The translations under genes and the position numbers were made by a program. This document shows, piece by piece, positions 32,303 to 44,737 of a stretch of DNA of 64,000 nt. The DNA is from Euclidia mi. Taxonomy: Eukaryota; Arthropoda; Insecta; Lepidoptera; Erebidae. The notes below the pieces were generated by a model. The model searched no databases and was not told the DNA's origin. It saw only the letters and a list, made by a program, of their open reading frames with translations. The stretch is taken from the NCBI GenBank assembly GCA_944739405.2, contig OX123200.2:8200761-8264760 (forward strand). Reading direction: 5' to 3'. Each line of letters begins with the position of its first letter. Within the stretch, counting starts at the first letter, position 1.

Positions 32303-32814
32303 AATAGATTGTTTCGATTTATCAGCTAAGTATAGCGACTACGCCATTGAGAATCATGGACCAATTAGAAAAATTATATACCTACCTACGTACACCAAGC
32401 TTATGTAAAACAAGTATAATCATTAAAAAAAAGATTAGGTAACAATTCACTTCCGCTTATGATCAAGTAACGTATTGCTCTTTTATAGGTAACTCATTTT
32501 AAAGATTCCTGCAAGAACCAGTTTTCTAACTGACAGTATATATCGAGAAAACTGTGTTGATTTATTTTATTCGTGGTATATATTAGTTTCACTGGAAATT
32601 ATATTATTTGTCACTTTCTATCGTTGGCCAGTTCAATGAGACGGAAATTGTTTTACAAGCAATAACTTAGAGCGACAAGTTACCGGAAGTCCATTCGCAG
32701 ACGACACATTTATATGAAACTTACAAAGTTATTAGAGCAGAGTTATGTAGGTACTAACATGTTAAAAGGCTATTATATAAAAAATAAGAAGAATTTGCCC
32801 TTTCACATTTTCAT

Positions 32815-32950
32815 ATCTTAACTTATTATAAAATGAAGTCGACTTTTCGTCCTGTCTAGTCGTTTCGTCGTCTGTCTAGAACGGGATAAACTCAAAGAAT
32901 ATAGAACGGATTTTTGTACGGTTTTTACTAATATGTTTGATTCCTGTCTG
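32815..32950 (+). repeat. fragment of an unnamed element (shared with 33475-33590)
   Basis: 'aaaatgaagtcgacttttcg', 'cgtctgtctagaacggg' and 'atagaacggatttttg', then 'tgattcctgtctg', match in order the stretch at 33475-33590. Two diverged copies of one repeat family, class unknown. Confidence 0.5.
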
Positions 32951-33169
32951 TCTGCCAGGCCTTGGTTTTTATTTTTTATTTTACACAATATTGCCTCTTA
33001 GGTTAGCGGTCAGAATATCTGTTATACTTTGATAGATAATTTTCTCATCGAAAGTAGCGAGCGAAACAAACCTTGCGGTACGTGTCTGTCACATTGTATA
33101 GGAACTCGTACTACCTACGCCGATTACCCGCGCAAACAGGTGTCGACAAGCATTGGCAGGTTGTCGCAG

Positions 33170-33365
33170 GCTGCCTGCTTTCTTTCTACGGGGCAAGTGT
33201 GGGTTGGCAGACTTCACAAGACTTTCAAAAACATGTAGGATGTGTAGAGAAAAACTTTTCTCGTGATATTTTTCTTCGCCATTCGTCTCGCGATAGAATG
33301 AATAAACAAAACTTTTAAGAGAAAGCAGTACAAAGCGTGGGTTTGTACCCGGCACCTATTCCATA
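33170..33365 (-). repeat. SINE-A, heavily decayed
   Basis: 'ggcaagtgtgggttggcag', 'acttcacaagactttcaaa', 'ctcgtgatatttttcttcgcc' and 'gtgggtttgtacccggcacc' follow SINE-A on the minus strand with many substitutions. Confidence 0.55.
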
Positions 33366-33474
33366 CTATGCAACTTCTAAAATTGTTATACTTCGCGACT
33401 CGTCCACATCCTAATCTAGGTACATATGCACCGTGTATATTTAAAAATAAAGGCGTAATCTATTCATATTACAG

Positions 33475-33590
33475 AATGAAGTCCCCTTTTATACCTGTCG
33501 TTTTTCTATGTCTTGTGTTTCTGTATGAACGCGATAAGCGCAAAAACAATAGAACGGATTTTTGAATAGTGTGATTCCTGAGTACAGTTT
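33475..33590 (+). repeat. second copy of the unnamed element at 32815
   Basis: Shares the phrases 'gaatgaagtcccctttt', 'gaacgcgataagcgcaaa' and 'atagaacggatttttg' with the copy at 32815. No ends are defined. Confidence 0.5.
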
Positions 33591-33737
33591 AAATGTTTAC
33601 GCGGGTGGAGCAGCAGGCGAAGTCAAGTATATTATATTTTTCCAATGTTGCATCGACTCTACATGGATTGCACGAGCCCTGGTTACAGAAAGCCACTTCA
33701 GGCGAAATAGATTGATTACATAAATATTAAAATACTC

Positions 33738-33902
33738 CGAACGGTTTTTCCGAAATCTCAGTAGCAGCACGGAATCTGGTGATGTATCCGGTAACGGCAA
33801 TAGGCTCGCCCCCTATTACGCGGGACCTAAAAATTCATGGCGAAATGTAGGTGTAATATTACACCTCTGCCTACCCCTTCGGGGATACAGGCGTGAGTTT
33901 AT
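33738..33902 (+). repeat. SINE-Q, 5'-truncated
   Basis: Starts within the central region ('acggtttttccgaaatctc', 'agcagcacggaatctgg') and runs to the end of the tail ('ccttcggggatacaggcgtg'). The tRNA head is missing. Confidence 0.8.
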
Positions 33903-34601
33903 ATACTCCAAACTAGGCTCTGGAACAAAGGTATATAACATCGATTACTACAACAAGTTTCTGAATCCTGTAACTTATAATTAGTTATACAATAGCTATG
34001 CCTAACTCACTTTATAATAGTCGTATTAATATAACTTTGTTAACAATATGCAAATTTGTTTGCCTTAGTTTACGGCACTGGTGATACGTATTGTCAATGA
34101 GGCCGATTAAATAGCTGGAATGTTTAGTTAAATTGTTGGCACAGTTGGCAAATATGTCTTAGCAGGACATAAAAATACCGTACTGGCAGACGAAGTCGGC
34201 TAGAAAAATATTGCTAAGTTATCGGTGAAAATAAATTTATGTAACATTTTTTACCAAAAATAAAATTTTTATAATAATATTTTAAACTGAAGAAACTGAG
34301 TTACTGTGTGAGGTTTGTGTGTAAAGTAAATTTAAAGAAAGCTGATTTATATTAACTACAATGACATACATATCTATTTAACACTGGCGATTAAAAAGAG
34401 TGGCCACGAGTTTTATTGCCCGTTCTTTCTCGTGGTTCTACCTATTGCTTTAAGAACGAGGCAGTAAATGTAAATGTAGAAGCATAAAGTAATTAACTTG
34501 AAAAAATTGGCGTTCATATGCGTCACCTTGTGATCTAGAGGAATAAATGATTTTTGACTTTTACTTTGAATTATGGCCTTTGAAACTGAAAAACTTATTG
34601 G
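33903..34601. other. no gene or repeat recognised
   Basis: AT-rich spacer with nothing identifiable. Confidence 0.4.
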
Positions 34602-34660
34602 TTTATTTCATGTAAGTTTATGAATTTTCGTTGAAAATTCATAAACTTACATGAAATAAA
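34602..34660. repeat. perfect hairpin, 28-bp arms, 3-base loop
   Basis: 34602-34629 and 34633-34660 are exact reverse complements around the loop GTT. The arm core is TCATGTAAGTTTATGAATTT. There is no flanking duplication. The tiny loop argues against a MITE and fits a template-switch or replication-slippage event. Confidence 0.92.
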
Positions 34661-35050
34661 AATGGGTTATAATAAGAATTCATCAGTTTAAATAAATTAA
34701 ATGTGTTGCGAAGGTATTTACAGTTATATCATTGCTACGCAGTAGAAATATAGAACATTTAATGCGTGGCAGTATTCCCGTGTAAGAGTGGCACCTAAGT
34801 ATGGTTTTAATTAGAACACTTCAATATATCCTGTCCCCATTGTGATATTAATTGGCAGAGGTTCATGCCCAGCTATGAATAGCAAGACGCCATGCGATTG
34901 ATCCTAAAGCCAATCACTACGTTTGGGAATAATATGTAGAGCATTAGAATATTGAAAGGCGATACGATGGCAGTATTCAAGAAATATTGACACACATAGT
35001 TGTGTTATAATTTAATTAACTTATACCTACTACTCATTTTTATGTAAAAA
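34661..35050. other. no gene or repeat recognised
   Basis: AT-rich, with a duplicated phrase 'ggcagtattcaagaaatat' here (about 34970) and again near 35311. I cannot assign it to an element. Confidence 0.4.
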
Positions 35051-35277
35051 CTAGCCGTTTCAACCGCGTCCTGAGGGAACTACTTTGTGTACCCGAAAAA
35101 CCCAAATATCTTACAGACCCCTATTTGTGCTAAAATAAAATATAGCCTATGTTACCCGCAGATAATGTAGCTTTCTAATGGTGAAAGAATTTTTAAAATC
35201 GGTCCACTAGTTTTTGACTTTATTCATTACAAACAAACAAAAATACAAATTTTTCCTTTTTATAATATTAGTGTAGA
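35051..35277 (-). mobile_element. Hel-2 Helitron, non-autonomous
   Basis: On the minus strand it starts A|TCTACACTAATATTATAAAA (from 35277) and ends CTAG|T (35054-35051), which matches Helitron end rules. The internal phrases on the plus strand, 'aaatatagcctatgttaccc', 'gtagctttctaatggtgaaa' and 'aaaatcggtccactag', are widely repeated in lepidopteran DNA. No Rep/helicase is encoded. Confidence 0.75.
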
Positions 35278-35289
35278 TAATATGTCGAG

Positions 35290-36435
35290 TTACTTATAGA
35301 GTATTCAAGGGCAGTATTCAAGAAATATAGACGCATTCAAGAGCGGTCCAATATGGAAGATGCTTGCGCTAGATTTTGATACAACCTAGGTACTTTTGAA
35401 TTACAATGGAGACTTTCTTGCCCGTGAGACGGTGAAATATACCGACAATAAAATGTGAATCTAACTCGCAAATGGCTTAATGGTAATGGTTTATTGCTTT
35501 TTAGTCATTACTACTAAAAATGTATATTAAGTGTTTCAAACTTGTTATAATTCTGTAATCGTTGAGGAACCTAAAATTATTGCAAAATATAATTATAAAA
35601 ATATCATACTTCTTATTATTAAGTTTCGTTCGGTTTGAACTATGCAAGTATATTGTAAGAAAACACTACTTTATGACCCATTAATAATAGATTTATTGAA
35701 CTGCTTCAAACAGATTCACATAAATGTATAATTAGATTCGATTGATGGCAAATGACTATAAAACGCGTATATTTTTAAAGAGTAAATTATGAATGCAAGG
35801 TGATGCACCGTACAAGTTCTTTACAGTGTCACAAAATAAAAGTCTTTTAACATCATGCGACAAAGAGACGGAACATCAGAGACATCTCTGAAAATTGCCT
35901 ATGACACCATGCGATGACGCGTCAACGCGGTCGATGACCCTACTTTACTATCAAGATAACCATCAACATTATTTTATAGGACCCAACAAAAGAATAAAAT
36001 ATAAAAAGCAAGTCAACGCAGCTTCACAATTTTGCAGCCGAATCGAACAGCCAGACATAATGAAATGAATGCCATCAAACAACGGTCTAGATGGTTCTCT
36101 AAGTTCACAACTGCATCGCAGTGAATTGAGAAAGACAGAGCGATGTCCGTCTGACACATAGCAATGCAATTTAAACTTGTTGAAGAACGAATTGGTCAGA
36201 TAAAACCGAAGCGTTATCTATTTATTGCTGTGTTTGAGCTGTTGGCGTCTGGCTGTTCGGAAAATAGATTGAGTGTCAATGACTTCTTTGGTTATAAGTT
36301 TCTTGTTCTTATGTCCTTGAAGTGATACTTGATAGACAGAAGAAGATTATACTTGTTCACAAAAAAATAATTTAAATTGTAGACAGAGTAAAACAGTTTC
36401 TTGTATTAGTTACGACTATGAATAAAATATTTAAA
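35290..36435. other. no gene or repeat recognised
   Basis: AT-rich. A 66-codon minus frame (35969-36169) is in slightly GC-richer DNA and has no known domain. Confidence 0.4.
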
Positions 36436-36439
36436 GATT

Positions 36440-36630
36440 GACAAGAGGGTACCAGCAGCTATTCCCGCACTATTTTAATTGTTTCTTGTGAATCTCGTAA
36501 GCAATTTACCTCAACGATCTCTAAGAAACATACCTTTATGCCAACTATCAGCTTCTGACGCCTAGTATTGGCTGTGCATTGTCTGTCAGTCAGTCAGTAA
36601 CGAAATAATTTTATATACAAAAGATAACAT
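36440..36630 (-). mobile_element. Hel-3 Helitron, decayed
   Basis: 'accagcagctattcccgc', 'aagaaacatacctttatgcc' and 'tgtctgtcagtcagtcagta' parallel the intact Hel-3 that begins 15 bases beyond it (36645). The end CTAG is lost. It forms a head-to-tail pair with the next element. Confidence 0.6.
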
Positions 36631-36644
36631 TAAATTATAGACAA

Positions 36645-36852
36645 CTAGAGGACGCCAGCAGCTACGCCTGCATTTTTTTTTAAATTTACCCGTTTTGGCC
36701 GATCCCGTGGGAATTTTGGATAATCCCTTCTTAGTGCACCCCTTTGGTCCCCAAGGAACATACATGCCAAATTTCAGCTTCCTGCGGCCAATAGTTTCGG
36801 CTGTAGCGTGTCTGTCAGTCAGTCAGTAACGCAAGGATTTTATATATTAAGA
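36645..36852 (-). mobile_element. Hel-3 Helitron
   Basis: On the minus strand it begins A|TCTTAATATATAAAATCCTT (from 36852) and ends CTAG|T at 36645. The 5' end resembles Hel-1 (TCTAATATATAAAATTCTCG), so the two families are probably related at that end. The body includes 'ccaaggaacatacatgcc' and 'gtcagtcagtcagtaacgc'. The copy at 46455-46663 is about equally long and close in sequence. Confidence 0.75.
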
Positions 36853-37189
36853 TAATTACTTATGTCTGTATAGTGATCGTGCTCTCCTTGCCCAGTTAAA
36901 CTTTAGAAAAATATTTATGAAACAGTCCCCATCATGAAACGTCCCTTTTTCCTTAAATTAGTAAAACGTTTCTGTCACAGCTCTGCATTTATCTTACTTC
37001 TTGCTAATGTAAAAGTCTTATCTTTGCGTATTTAGATGCTAATTATATAATTATGAAAAACGCCTGAACGCATTTGAATAAAATTTTATAAATTATTTCA
37101 AGATTGTTTATAGGATGCTTTTTATCACCATATCGAGGCAGTGTACGTGCTACTTTAAGTGGCTGTCAGTTCTCTGATAATTAAGTTTC

Positions 37190-37315
37190 ACTATTACTAT
37201 CACCATCAGCCCTGTATATATACTGTCCCAGTGTTGGGCACGGGTCTCTTTACAATGAGAAGGTTAAAGCAATAGTCGACCACGCTGGTGAAGTGCAAGT
37301 TGGCAGACTTAAATT
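37190..37315 (-). repeat. SINE-A, 5'-truncated fragment
   Basis: 'cagccctgtatatatactgt', 'gtgttgggcacgggtctc' and 'gtgcaagttggcagactt' match the tail half of SINE-A, followed by unrelated DNA. Confidence 0.7.
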
Positions 37316-38560
37316 AAGTTTACATATCTCCAATTTTAACTTACGTTCTCAGCTGTCAAAAGGCCAGTGTCCATCAACTGTCAAAAGCTCCAAAGCTAGT
37401 GTCCCCCATAGCACACTATGACGTCATTTTAATGGTAACCGAAAATAAATCACATTCAAAAATAGTAATCTGACAGATATTCTTTGATCACTTCAGATTA
37501 GAGATCGTAACAGTCAGCATCAAACGACATCCTTAATGGTCCCGCTAGTTTAAAGTGATACGCAATATATCAAAGTAAATTCAGCTACTTCATTCTTCAA
37601 AGGTAGATGAATAGATGGACAATATATTTTTATAGTTATATTTTTTAGGGACTGTGGTAGAGATCTCGACAAGGGATGTCATAATTCTTAAAGTAATTTA
37701 TAATAGAGGTGTATATGTATATAGTAATAGGCGACATGAGACATATGTTGCTTAAGTTCAATATCCATTTGCATTTATTATCTTGATTCATATTTTGTCC
37801 TATATTGCCCCTTTTCTTAATAATGATTGCCACACTGGCATATATTTTTGAGTGGAGGGAGAAACAACGGAAAGAAAAAACATCTAAATGTTTTTGTGTC
37901 CGTTGGTTGTCGTTTATTTTCACAAATAAATAACACTGAAACAACGGAGGCAAGAGACTGGAAAAATCTATTTTTAGATGACACAAACGATTGTACTATG
38001 TGGGAATCAAACTCAATCGAATCAACGAAACGAACCGTCACTTAAACTCACCTAGCATCCAGAAAACTCAATAGAAGAATACAGGTTATAAAAATTCTAC
38101 TGAACTTACTGATAAAAATAGATGTAACTCCTGCAATTACTTACAAACCAAAGAAACTACAGTTTGGATAATAAATATCTTTAAGCCCTCGATAATACAG
38201 CATTATTACCTAGTGCGGTAATTGTTTATAAAAGAGAAAAGATCAAGTTTATTTATATTTCATTAAAAAAAACAATATAAATTATCTTGTACAATATTAA
38301 TTTCTTTATAATGAAACCTATTAAGTAATTTGAATTAAGTGTCAGTTAGAAAACTGTTGTAATAGTCGACCATTTATTAAGACTGTTATTCTTATTACAG
38401 GTAATTAGCACAAACGAGGTCACAAAAGAGTTTCAGTGAGCAGATTCGGTAAAACCGTTCGTTTTCAATTATAAATAGTTTTAATTGTTAGTAAAATAGT
38501 TAAAAGTATCACCAAATTCTTGATTTTCAACTTTCTGTTTCCATGCAATTTTACCTAATT
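37316..38560. other. no gene recognised
   Basis: AT-rich. Overlapping frames of 113, 74 and 72 codons around 37645-38045 on both strands share one stretch and have no family signature. Confidence 0.35.
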
Positions 38561-38564
38561 ATTT

Positions 38565-38700
38565 TTAGGGTTCTGTAATAAACTATAAGAAACCCTTATA
38601 GTTGGCTATGTCCCTCCGTTCGTCTGTCTGTACGTGGTTTTAGGCGGGAACTATAACCAGTGTGCAGCATTTTGATTACGTGGACAAAACTGTAAAATGA
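38565..38700 (+). repeat. fragment of an unnamed insect repeat
   Basis: 'tttttagggttctgtaataa', 'agaaacccttatagttggc' and 'cgtctgtctgtacg' are typical of a repeat with 'agggttccgta ... cccttata ... ctgtctgtctgt' order. A reverse-oriented relative is at 59790. Class not assigned. Confidence 0.5.
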
Positions 38701-38844
38701 AATTCTGAAAAAGTTTTGATTTAAAGGTAGCTTCTATATACCTATGAGATTTTTTATTTTGCTACGACACTATACGGGCTATCGTTAGATAGGTTTAGAT
38801 AGGTCACAGTTAAAATTATTATTAGGTTTCTGTGCGCTGTTTTA

Positions 38845-38925
38845 CGTAGTATCGCATCGCATTACTCTACGTCGTATCGCATCACCTTGCTTTCCGTTGC
38901 GTCTCATCGCGATAGTTATCTTCGC
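38845..38925. repeat. small TCGCAT/TCGCGT cluster
   Basis: 'gtatcgcatcgcattac', 'gtcgtatcgcatcacc' and 'gcgtctcatcgcgatag' make a short cluster of the same unit type as 24160-24500. Confidence 0.5.
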
Positions 38926-38929
38926 GGAT

Positions 38930-40910
38930 GTACGACTTAGATACTCCAGCAACTGCATAAGCAACTTGGTAAAATAAAATACCTGTTTACGGGCAAAATA
39001 TTATTCATCATTGCTGTATTTACTGAGAATTCCAAAAGCCTTATAGGTTAATCAAGCTGATTTATAAAAGCAAAATATGCAAATACATTTATATCACCAC
39101 AATTTTCAAAGGCTCAACTTTCAAAGACTCCTTTGTTTTACTTAAAATTACTTAGATAACATACTCGTAATAAGGATAAGCCATCTAACACTGTTACGAG
39201 TGAAATTATGCAAAACAGCAATGAAATCTATTCCAAACTTTATTTATAGCATTAAACACGCCTCATGCTGTGAGAGAACGTGTAAATTAAGAGTCAAAGT
39301 TTTTAATATTAAATGAATACAACTAAGGAAAATGTTAGTTTCAATAAATTCCAAATAGAGGCGCTCCCAAATTTGCTTTGCATCAAGAAATTTGTTATTT
39401 TATTTTATTCCGGATAAAGTAAATTATGAATAGAAAAAATATTTGATTACTTTTTATCGAGTCTCTTTAAAGGTTTATTCAGTTACCTATAAAAACTTAT
39501 TGATAATTTAATTTTTGTGTGATACACCAATTAGCCGTAAAAGTATTTTTGTTTCAGTAACCAAACAATGTAAATAACCTAAGTAGGAATGTAATACGCG
39601 TCTTTACACGTGACCTGACGAAGATTGAAATTGAAAGTGAAGGTTAAACTGAAAAGCTATTATTTTATTCTGAGCTTGCAGTTCAAAATCAATGAGCCCG
39701 TGTTATATTTAATTTACGGACGTAGATTATTTATTTATTTATTTATTTATTACAGTTTTACAATACATAATATATTAATAAAGTTGTGCTCCACAAAACC
39801 GGTTTCGCGGTTTGACTGATATTTTTATCTTAATAAAATTTTAGTCAAAAACCACCCATACGCTTTCTATAGTGTCTTGTACGATCACCTTGGCTGCCAA
39901 ACGTTTTAATTTTTTCACAAGGTCACATTTAATTCGTATAACTGTTTACTGAGAGCGATCGTATCGATTGAGATTATCCTCAGAACACGTGCTTCGTTTA
40001 AAAATAAAGTATTAAACGTGTAGTCAAAAATATAATCCAGTTGAATATAAATAAACTTTAATACTTTTTATGAACACACATGAAATGATCCACGTGTTCG
40101 TAAAATATGAATAGAAGACGAATTTGCTAGATATCAGAAATTATGTATAGACGAAAGACATGTACATTTTTATAAGCGTAGATGTATAGCCATCTAGTTC
40201 CTTCACAATACCTCGAAAATTCATTAGTGCACATTGCGCAATATATTTTAATTGTATGAAGAATGGGTATTTGAGCTCATGGATTAATTTATAGAGTTGG
40301 CTAATAATTCTGATCTTACAATGACTCTTAGGGTATCCAAAAAATAAAACTTCTCAGTTAGTTGATTGCTCATTAGATGATAAATATTTAAAAAATCACA
40401 TAAAAATCTACCATCCAGTGCCTTACACGACGTTTAGACTCAATATAAACGCGACTTATACAACTGAGATCTCCATCTTCGTAGAAAGAGATAGAATATA
40501 ATACGTTATGCGATTAATTTAAGCCATTTATATTAAGATTATTTCTGAGCACTGGATAATCTCAGTTCTCTTTAGTAACAACGCCAGACGCTGCATTTCC
40601 GCGTATTTAAGCGTCTATAATTAGACATGAGTTTAATAGGACTGTTAGTAGAAGTTGATAAGTCAATTACGAAGATATTTGCAATTAACTGTTAGATATC
40701 TGTTTTATTACAGGCTGAAAATATTTTCATATTATAAACCATATGGTTTGCTGATGTTTTGATAGATAAGTCTGCATTGATGAGAAAAGGTGTTATTCAT
40801 AATACTTCATAGAATTTTATAAAATAATAGCACATTTCTTTTATTACACCGCACGGATACAATTTGTGAATGTACGGAATAAAGCTTACATCGCGAGATA
40901 CTATATTTTA
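38930..40910. other. no gene; one (TTTA)n microsatellite
   Basis: AT-rich, no recognised repeat except (TTTA)n at 39729-39752. Confidence 0.5.
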
Positions 40911-40927
40911 TTCAAATAAAGGACACA

Positions 40928-41055
40928 AAGTTCATCCAGACTTGTAGCAATAATTTGTTATACCACATCACAAAAAGTTTTGTCACGTGTGGGGTACAAA
41001 CCCACTACACTGATCGTAATGTCTAAAGGCAAAGTAACGCTTAAACCACTACCAA
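40928..41055 (-). repeat. SINE-C, decayed
   Basis: Minus-strand B box-like GTGGGTTTGTACCCC (40989-41003) and a head region near 41040 ('agtggtttaagcg'), with a body that includes 'gtctggatgaactttgtg'. Parallels the copies at 2480 and 7668. Confidence 0.5.
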
Positions 41056-41060
41056 CTTTT

Positions 41061-42100
41061 AGCACGGTTCAATGGAGTCTTTTATACAAGCGAAACCAAT
41101 ATTTCAAGCTTATTTATCCTAAGAATTGACAACATTATGTCCAAAGACCGATATAAATGAGCCAATCCTGTCCAGTCGTACTCGAGGCCCCGAAAAGCCG
41201 ATCAAAGTGTCGGTCTCTGAAAAATCACGTTCCTTAGATTTTTCCTTAAGGAAGTCCCGCGAAGTGTGTGCCGATATCCGATAGGCCCTTGAGACTAATA
41301 ATATTTGAGACGGGTGTGTATGGTTTCGTACCTAAATATTGAACTGGATTTCAGGGAATTTTGTGTTGGAAATACTGAGTTTGTTTTGTACCTGCTGCGA
41401 ATGGGGGCAAACTTGCTATACAAAGTTTAGTGTCAGATTTGAGCCCGGCCTTAATAAAATTATGATTATTATTTCTTGTGGAAAATGTTTAAAAAAAATA
41501 TGAATTTATATTCTAGCTAAAACAACAAATAACAATTGCTATACATAATATACATACGCCCATATGATATGCCGTTATGTCATGTCGGGTACAGAATCGT
41601 TAGTAGGACCAGTCAAGTACCAGTCAGATATGTGCAATCCAACTGGCCAAATATATAGTCCATTCTTTGACTGGATTAACGAACGAAGTTGGTAAAGCGA
41701 AATAATTTTTTATAAACATGATCATAAAATCATCATAACTTATAAATATGAAGTTCAAAAATAAAATACGACCGACATCATTTGATTTGAAAACGAAGAA
41801 TATAACAGCAATTTATCCGTCCACACTAGTCATAAAAGTCAAAAGGAAAATAGGTAATCTGTACGTGAAATATGGCAACACCGACCCGTTATTGGGGAAA
41901 AGTAAATAAAAATATATTTACGAGGGAGGTGAAAACATTTGTAGTGAGCCAATATTTTACTATTTTATTACCTCGCTTTGTAATCAATTTACAAAGTGAA
42001 TAATGCATAGAGTATGATTCCGATCATGGAATAACGTTTTGCTCTCGTCGTACTGAATTTCACTTAGCTTTATTGGTCTTTCTTCTTTTTTGAGTCTTAA
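41061..42100. other. no gene or repeat recognised
   Basis: Unidentified DNA, GC-richer between 41160 and 41290. No long frame. Confidence 0.4.
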
Positions 42101-42104
42101 GGTA

Positions 42105-42345
42105 CCAGGTCGCCAGGTCGGGTGTTAGAGTTTCTATACCGCCGGAAGGCCTGAGACATGGCCATAGAAGTTCTTCACCTGAGACACAAACTAGACGCTC
42201 TCTCAGCACGGTAGACAGAGCTCAAATGTTAATGACACAGCGATCGGTTACCCATCCAAGTGGTGACCTGTGCATGCGGTGGTTAACTTAACAACAATTT
42301 ATTTAGAACGCCACGTCAAGTCACGCTATGAACGCTACATTAGTC
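42105..42345 (-). repeat. SINE-5S, old copy
   Basis: Plus-strand phrases 'ggaaggcctgagacatgg', 'tcagcacggtagacag' and 'cacagcgatcggttacccat', then 'ccaagtggtgacctgtgc' and 'gtcacgctatgaac', follow the reverse-complement order of SINE-5S. There is clear divergence from the two complete copies. Confidence 0.75.
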
Positions 42346-42429
42346 ACATAATATCTTCACTTGATTCGATCGGCGTTCTGGGCATTGATTGGGCAGCTTC
42401 TAGTTCTAAAATGGTTGTGACATTGAAAC

Positions 42430-42560
42430 GGGTGACTCGGAGCAATGAAGGCCTCACCTGTATTGGAATCAATACAGGTGAGACGTAAGCTTAGTAGCTC
42501 GTACTACGCCCAGCTATTGGACTGCCGATAGAATATGGGGATAAGAGAGAAAGTGCCCAT
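42430..42560. repeat. unnamed repeat body with small hairpin
   Basis: Contains CTCACCTGTATTG/CAATACAGGTGAG (42453-42465 and 42470-42482, loop GAAT) followed by 'gtagctcgtactacgcccag' and 'ctattggactgccgatag', a phrase combination found in lepidopteran retroposon bodies. Family and borders are not determined. Confidence 0.45.
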
Positions 42561-43320
42561 ACATCCTTTAATAAAAAAGATGGATCTCATATTCTTAAGG
42601 ATGCCGAATTCCTGTCATGTTATACTCCGGGCTCAAATGCGGAATGCGACCGGAATAACGCTGGGACTTTGATGACCGTATTACTAAAGAAATCAACAAT
42701 AACACTATAACAGCTTTGTCCAAAATGCCATGCCATGTCAAAAAGAACTCATTATTAATTTCCCTTCTGTCTACCATCTCCCACAAAATTCAGCGTACGA
42801 ATATGACAAATTAAGTAATAACAACTGACCTAGTAGGTTTACAAAACTGGATGCCTGCCCACTTTGTTGCGAAAAGCGTGCGTGTTAACTAACCGACAAT
42901 ACAAATGTGTGTGGCGTTATGAGATTTTATGACTCATATCTACGTCATCACTGGTATATGTTACTGTGTTTAATATTGGGAACATGCGCTGATTTAATGC
43001 GGTTTACCTCCGGTGGCCTAGGTTGTTGATGGAATATATCCACGGCAATGGGGAAACCATTTTCTATAAATAATACATTTTAATGAATGACATGCTTATT
43101 TTAGCCAGGCTATGATCAAAGTGTGACACTGAAGTCGATATCTATATCCAAATAGAAGTATTGAAGTCACAGTGGGAAAGCTACAGAGAGAAAAAGCAGA
43201 GCTTACGACTTGACTTAAATGTGTTTTGCTCTTATTTTTTACATCATATCTAGAAGTGGCGTCGACTTGGTGGTGACCACTCATCATCATTGCTAACAGG
43301 AGCAAGTAATCGTCTGATTA
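42561..43320. other. no gene recognised
   Basis: Unidentified DNA, with 63- and 69-codon minus frames but no family signature. Confidence 0.35.
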
Positions 43321-43323
43321 AAA

Positions 43324-43600
43324 TTAAACTAGAGTTTACGGATTTCACCGCGTTATATTGGTTTCACTGAGTTATTCTTACATTTAAAGCGAATGATCTA
43401 GATAAAGACAAATATCACCTCAGTCTGCCGTGACCATGAATGCTGTAAAGAATTCGAAACGTCAACTAGTAATAAATTTAAAAAAAAAAACGTTTCTAGA
43501 TCATACTAGTGAAACTGAGTGAAACCAATATAACGCGATTAAATCCGTAAACTGTAATTTAATTTCAATGTATAACATTCGCGTAAGCCCAAGAAAATAT
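43324..43600. mobile_element. MITE-like element, copy 1 (GTTTACGGATTTCA ends)
   Basis: GTTTACGGATTTCACCGCGT (about 43335-43354) plus TATATTGGTTTCAC is mirrored at 43517-43562 ('gtgaaaccaatataacgcg', 'aaatccgtaaac'). An inner pair (ATGATCTAGA / TCTAGATCAT) also exists. The sequence beyond the right arm ('aacattcgcgtaagcccaag') is shared with copy 2 at 51299, so the real element extends past the inverted repeat on that side. Confidence 0.7.
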
Positions 43601-43793
43601 AATCGTCAGATTCCTAAAATAAAGTCGATCGTGTTTTAGTCAGAATAAGTTCGATTAAATGCATTTCAGAGTATTTCTACATATACATATACTGGACATG
43701 TGTAATATAAAGGGTACTCATTACTTCGACCGACATCAGCCATTTTACTTCCTAATTTACACGTGTACATTGTATGTGTATTTACAACGTGTG

Positions 43794-43832
43794 TGTGCGG
43801 TTTACACATGCGACTCGCGTGTAAACCGCACA
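43794..43832. repeat. perfect hairpin, 14-bp arms
   Basis: TGTGCGGTTTACAC (43794-43807) and GTGTAAACCGCACA (43819-43832), loop of 11 bases. GTGTATTT and AAATACAC just outside extend the symmetry imperfectly. Confidence 0.85.
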
Positions 43833-43839
43833 AAATACA

Positions 43840-44735
43840 CATTTGGTAATAGGGAAGTTTCCTGCAAGTGAAATAAATTATACTAGTATTTTTATCTAAT
43901 GAAATGTGTCAAAATAATGGTAGTTTCATTCAGTAATGAATGTTAAAACTTTATTTAACATTTGTTATCGAAAATTTACTGATAATAAGTATTCTATTTG
44001 ACATCAAAAACTATGACGTCACTAGGTCTTATTTCAAACAAACGCCGTAGCAAAGGTCGTTTTTGACATTTCATTAAAAGTGCTTGATTTGACTAGTTGG
44101 AAACAACCCTATTATACGTAAGTTTATAGATGGACGGTATAGGTTATGATTGTTGTTCTGCGTATGTAATAAGTTCCGAAGTTTATATGCATACTTGAGT
44201 GCATTTTTGTCTTGAGTTTATTTTTTAGTATTAAAGTATCGTTTTGTTTAGTTTATTAAACGCTATGTTTAGCACTAACAATCTCGATGTAGTGCTGGTC
44301 GCCATGTGCTCTGGGTACAATCACTAAACTACTCGTACGAACACTAATCCAACAAGTATATTATTATGTTTTTACTATTTACAAAAAGACAACGCAATAG
44401 GACAAAGTTCATAACTTCTACATCGCAATGGATTTTACTAAGATGTACAAAAAACTAACAATAAAAACAACTATTGCAGCATCACACAGACTGTTGTCCT
44501 ATGTGTGAACACACATTTACAGAGTTAAGCTGTTTAACCACCACGCATTCATGCAATCAAATGACATGTTCGTTCAAAATACCCACTACCCTCCACCCTC
44601 AGTAGAAACAAAGGTCAGCAACACGTGCGATCCTGCATATAACGTCGCCTGAGTTCAGTTTCGCATTCAGTGGAGAAATTTTTGAGTTGGTGGAAAATCA
44701 GCTCTAAGATAAATATATTTCTTACATAAGATGAA
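43840..44735. other. no gene or repeat recognised
   Basis: AT-rich DNA without long frames. Confidence 0.4.
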
Positions 44736-44737
44736 AA

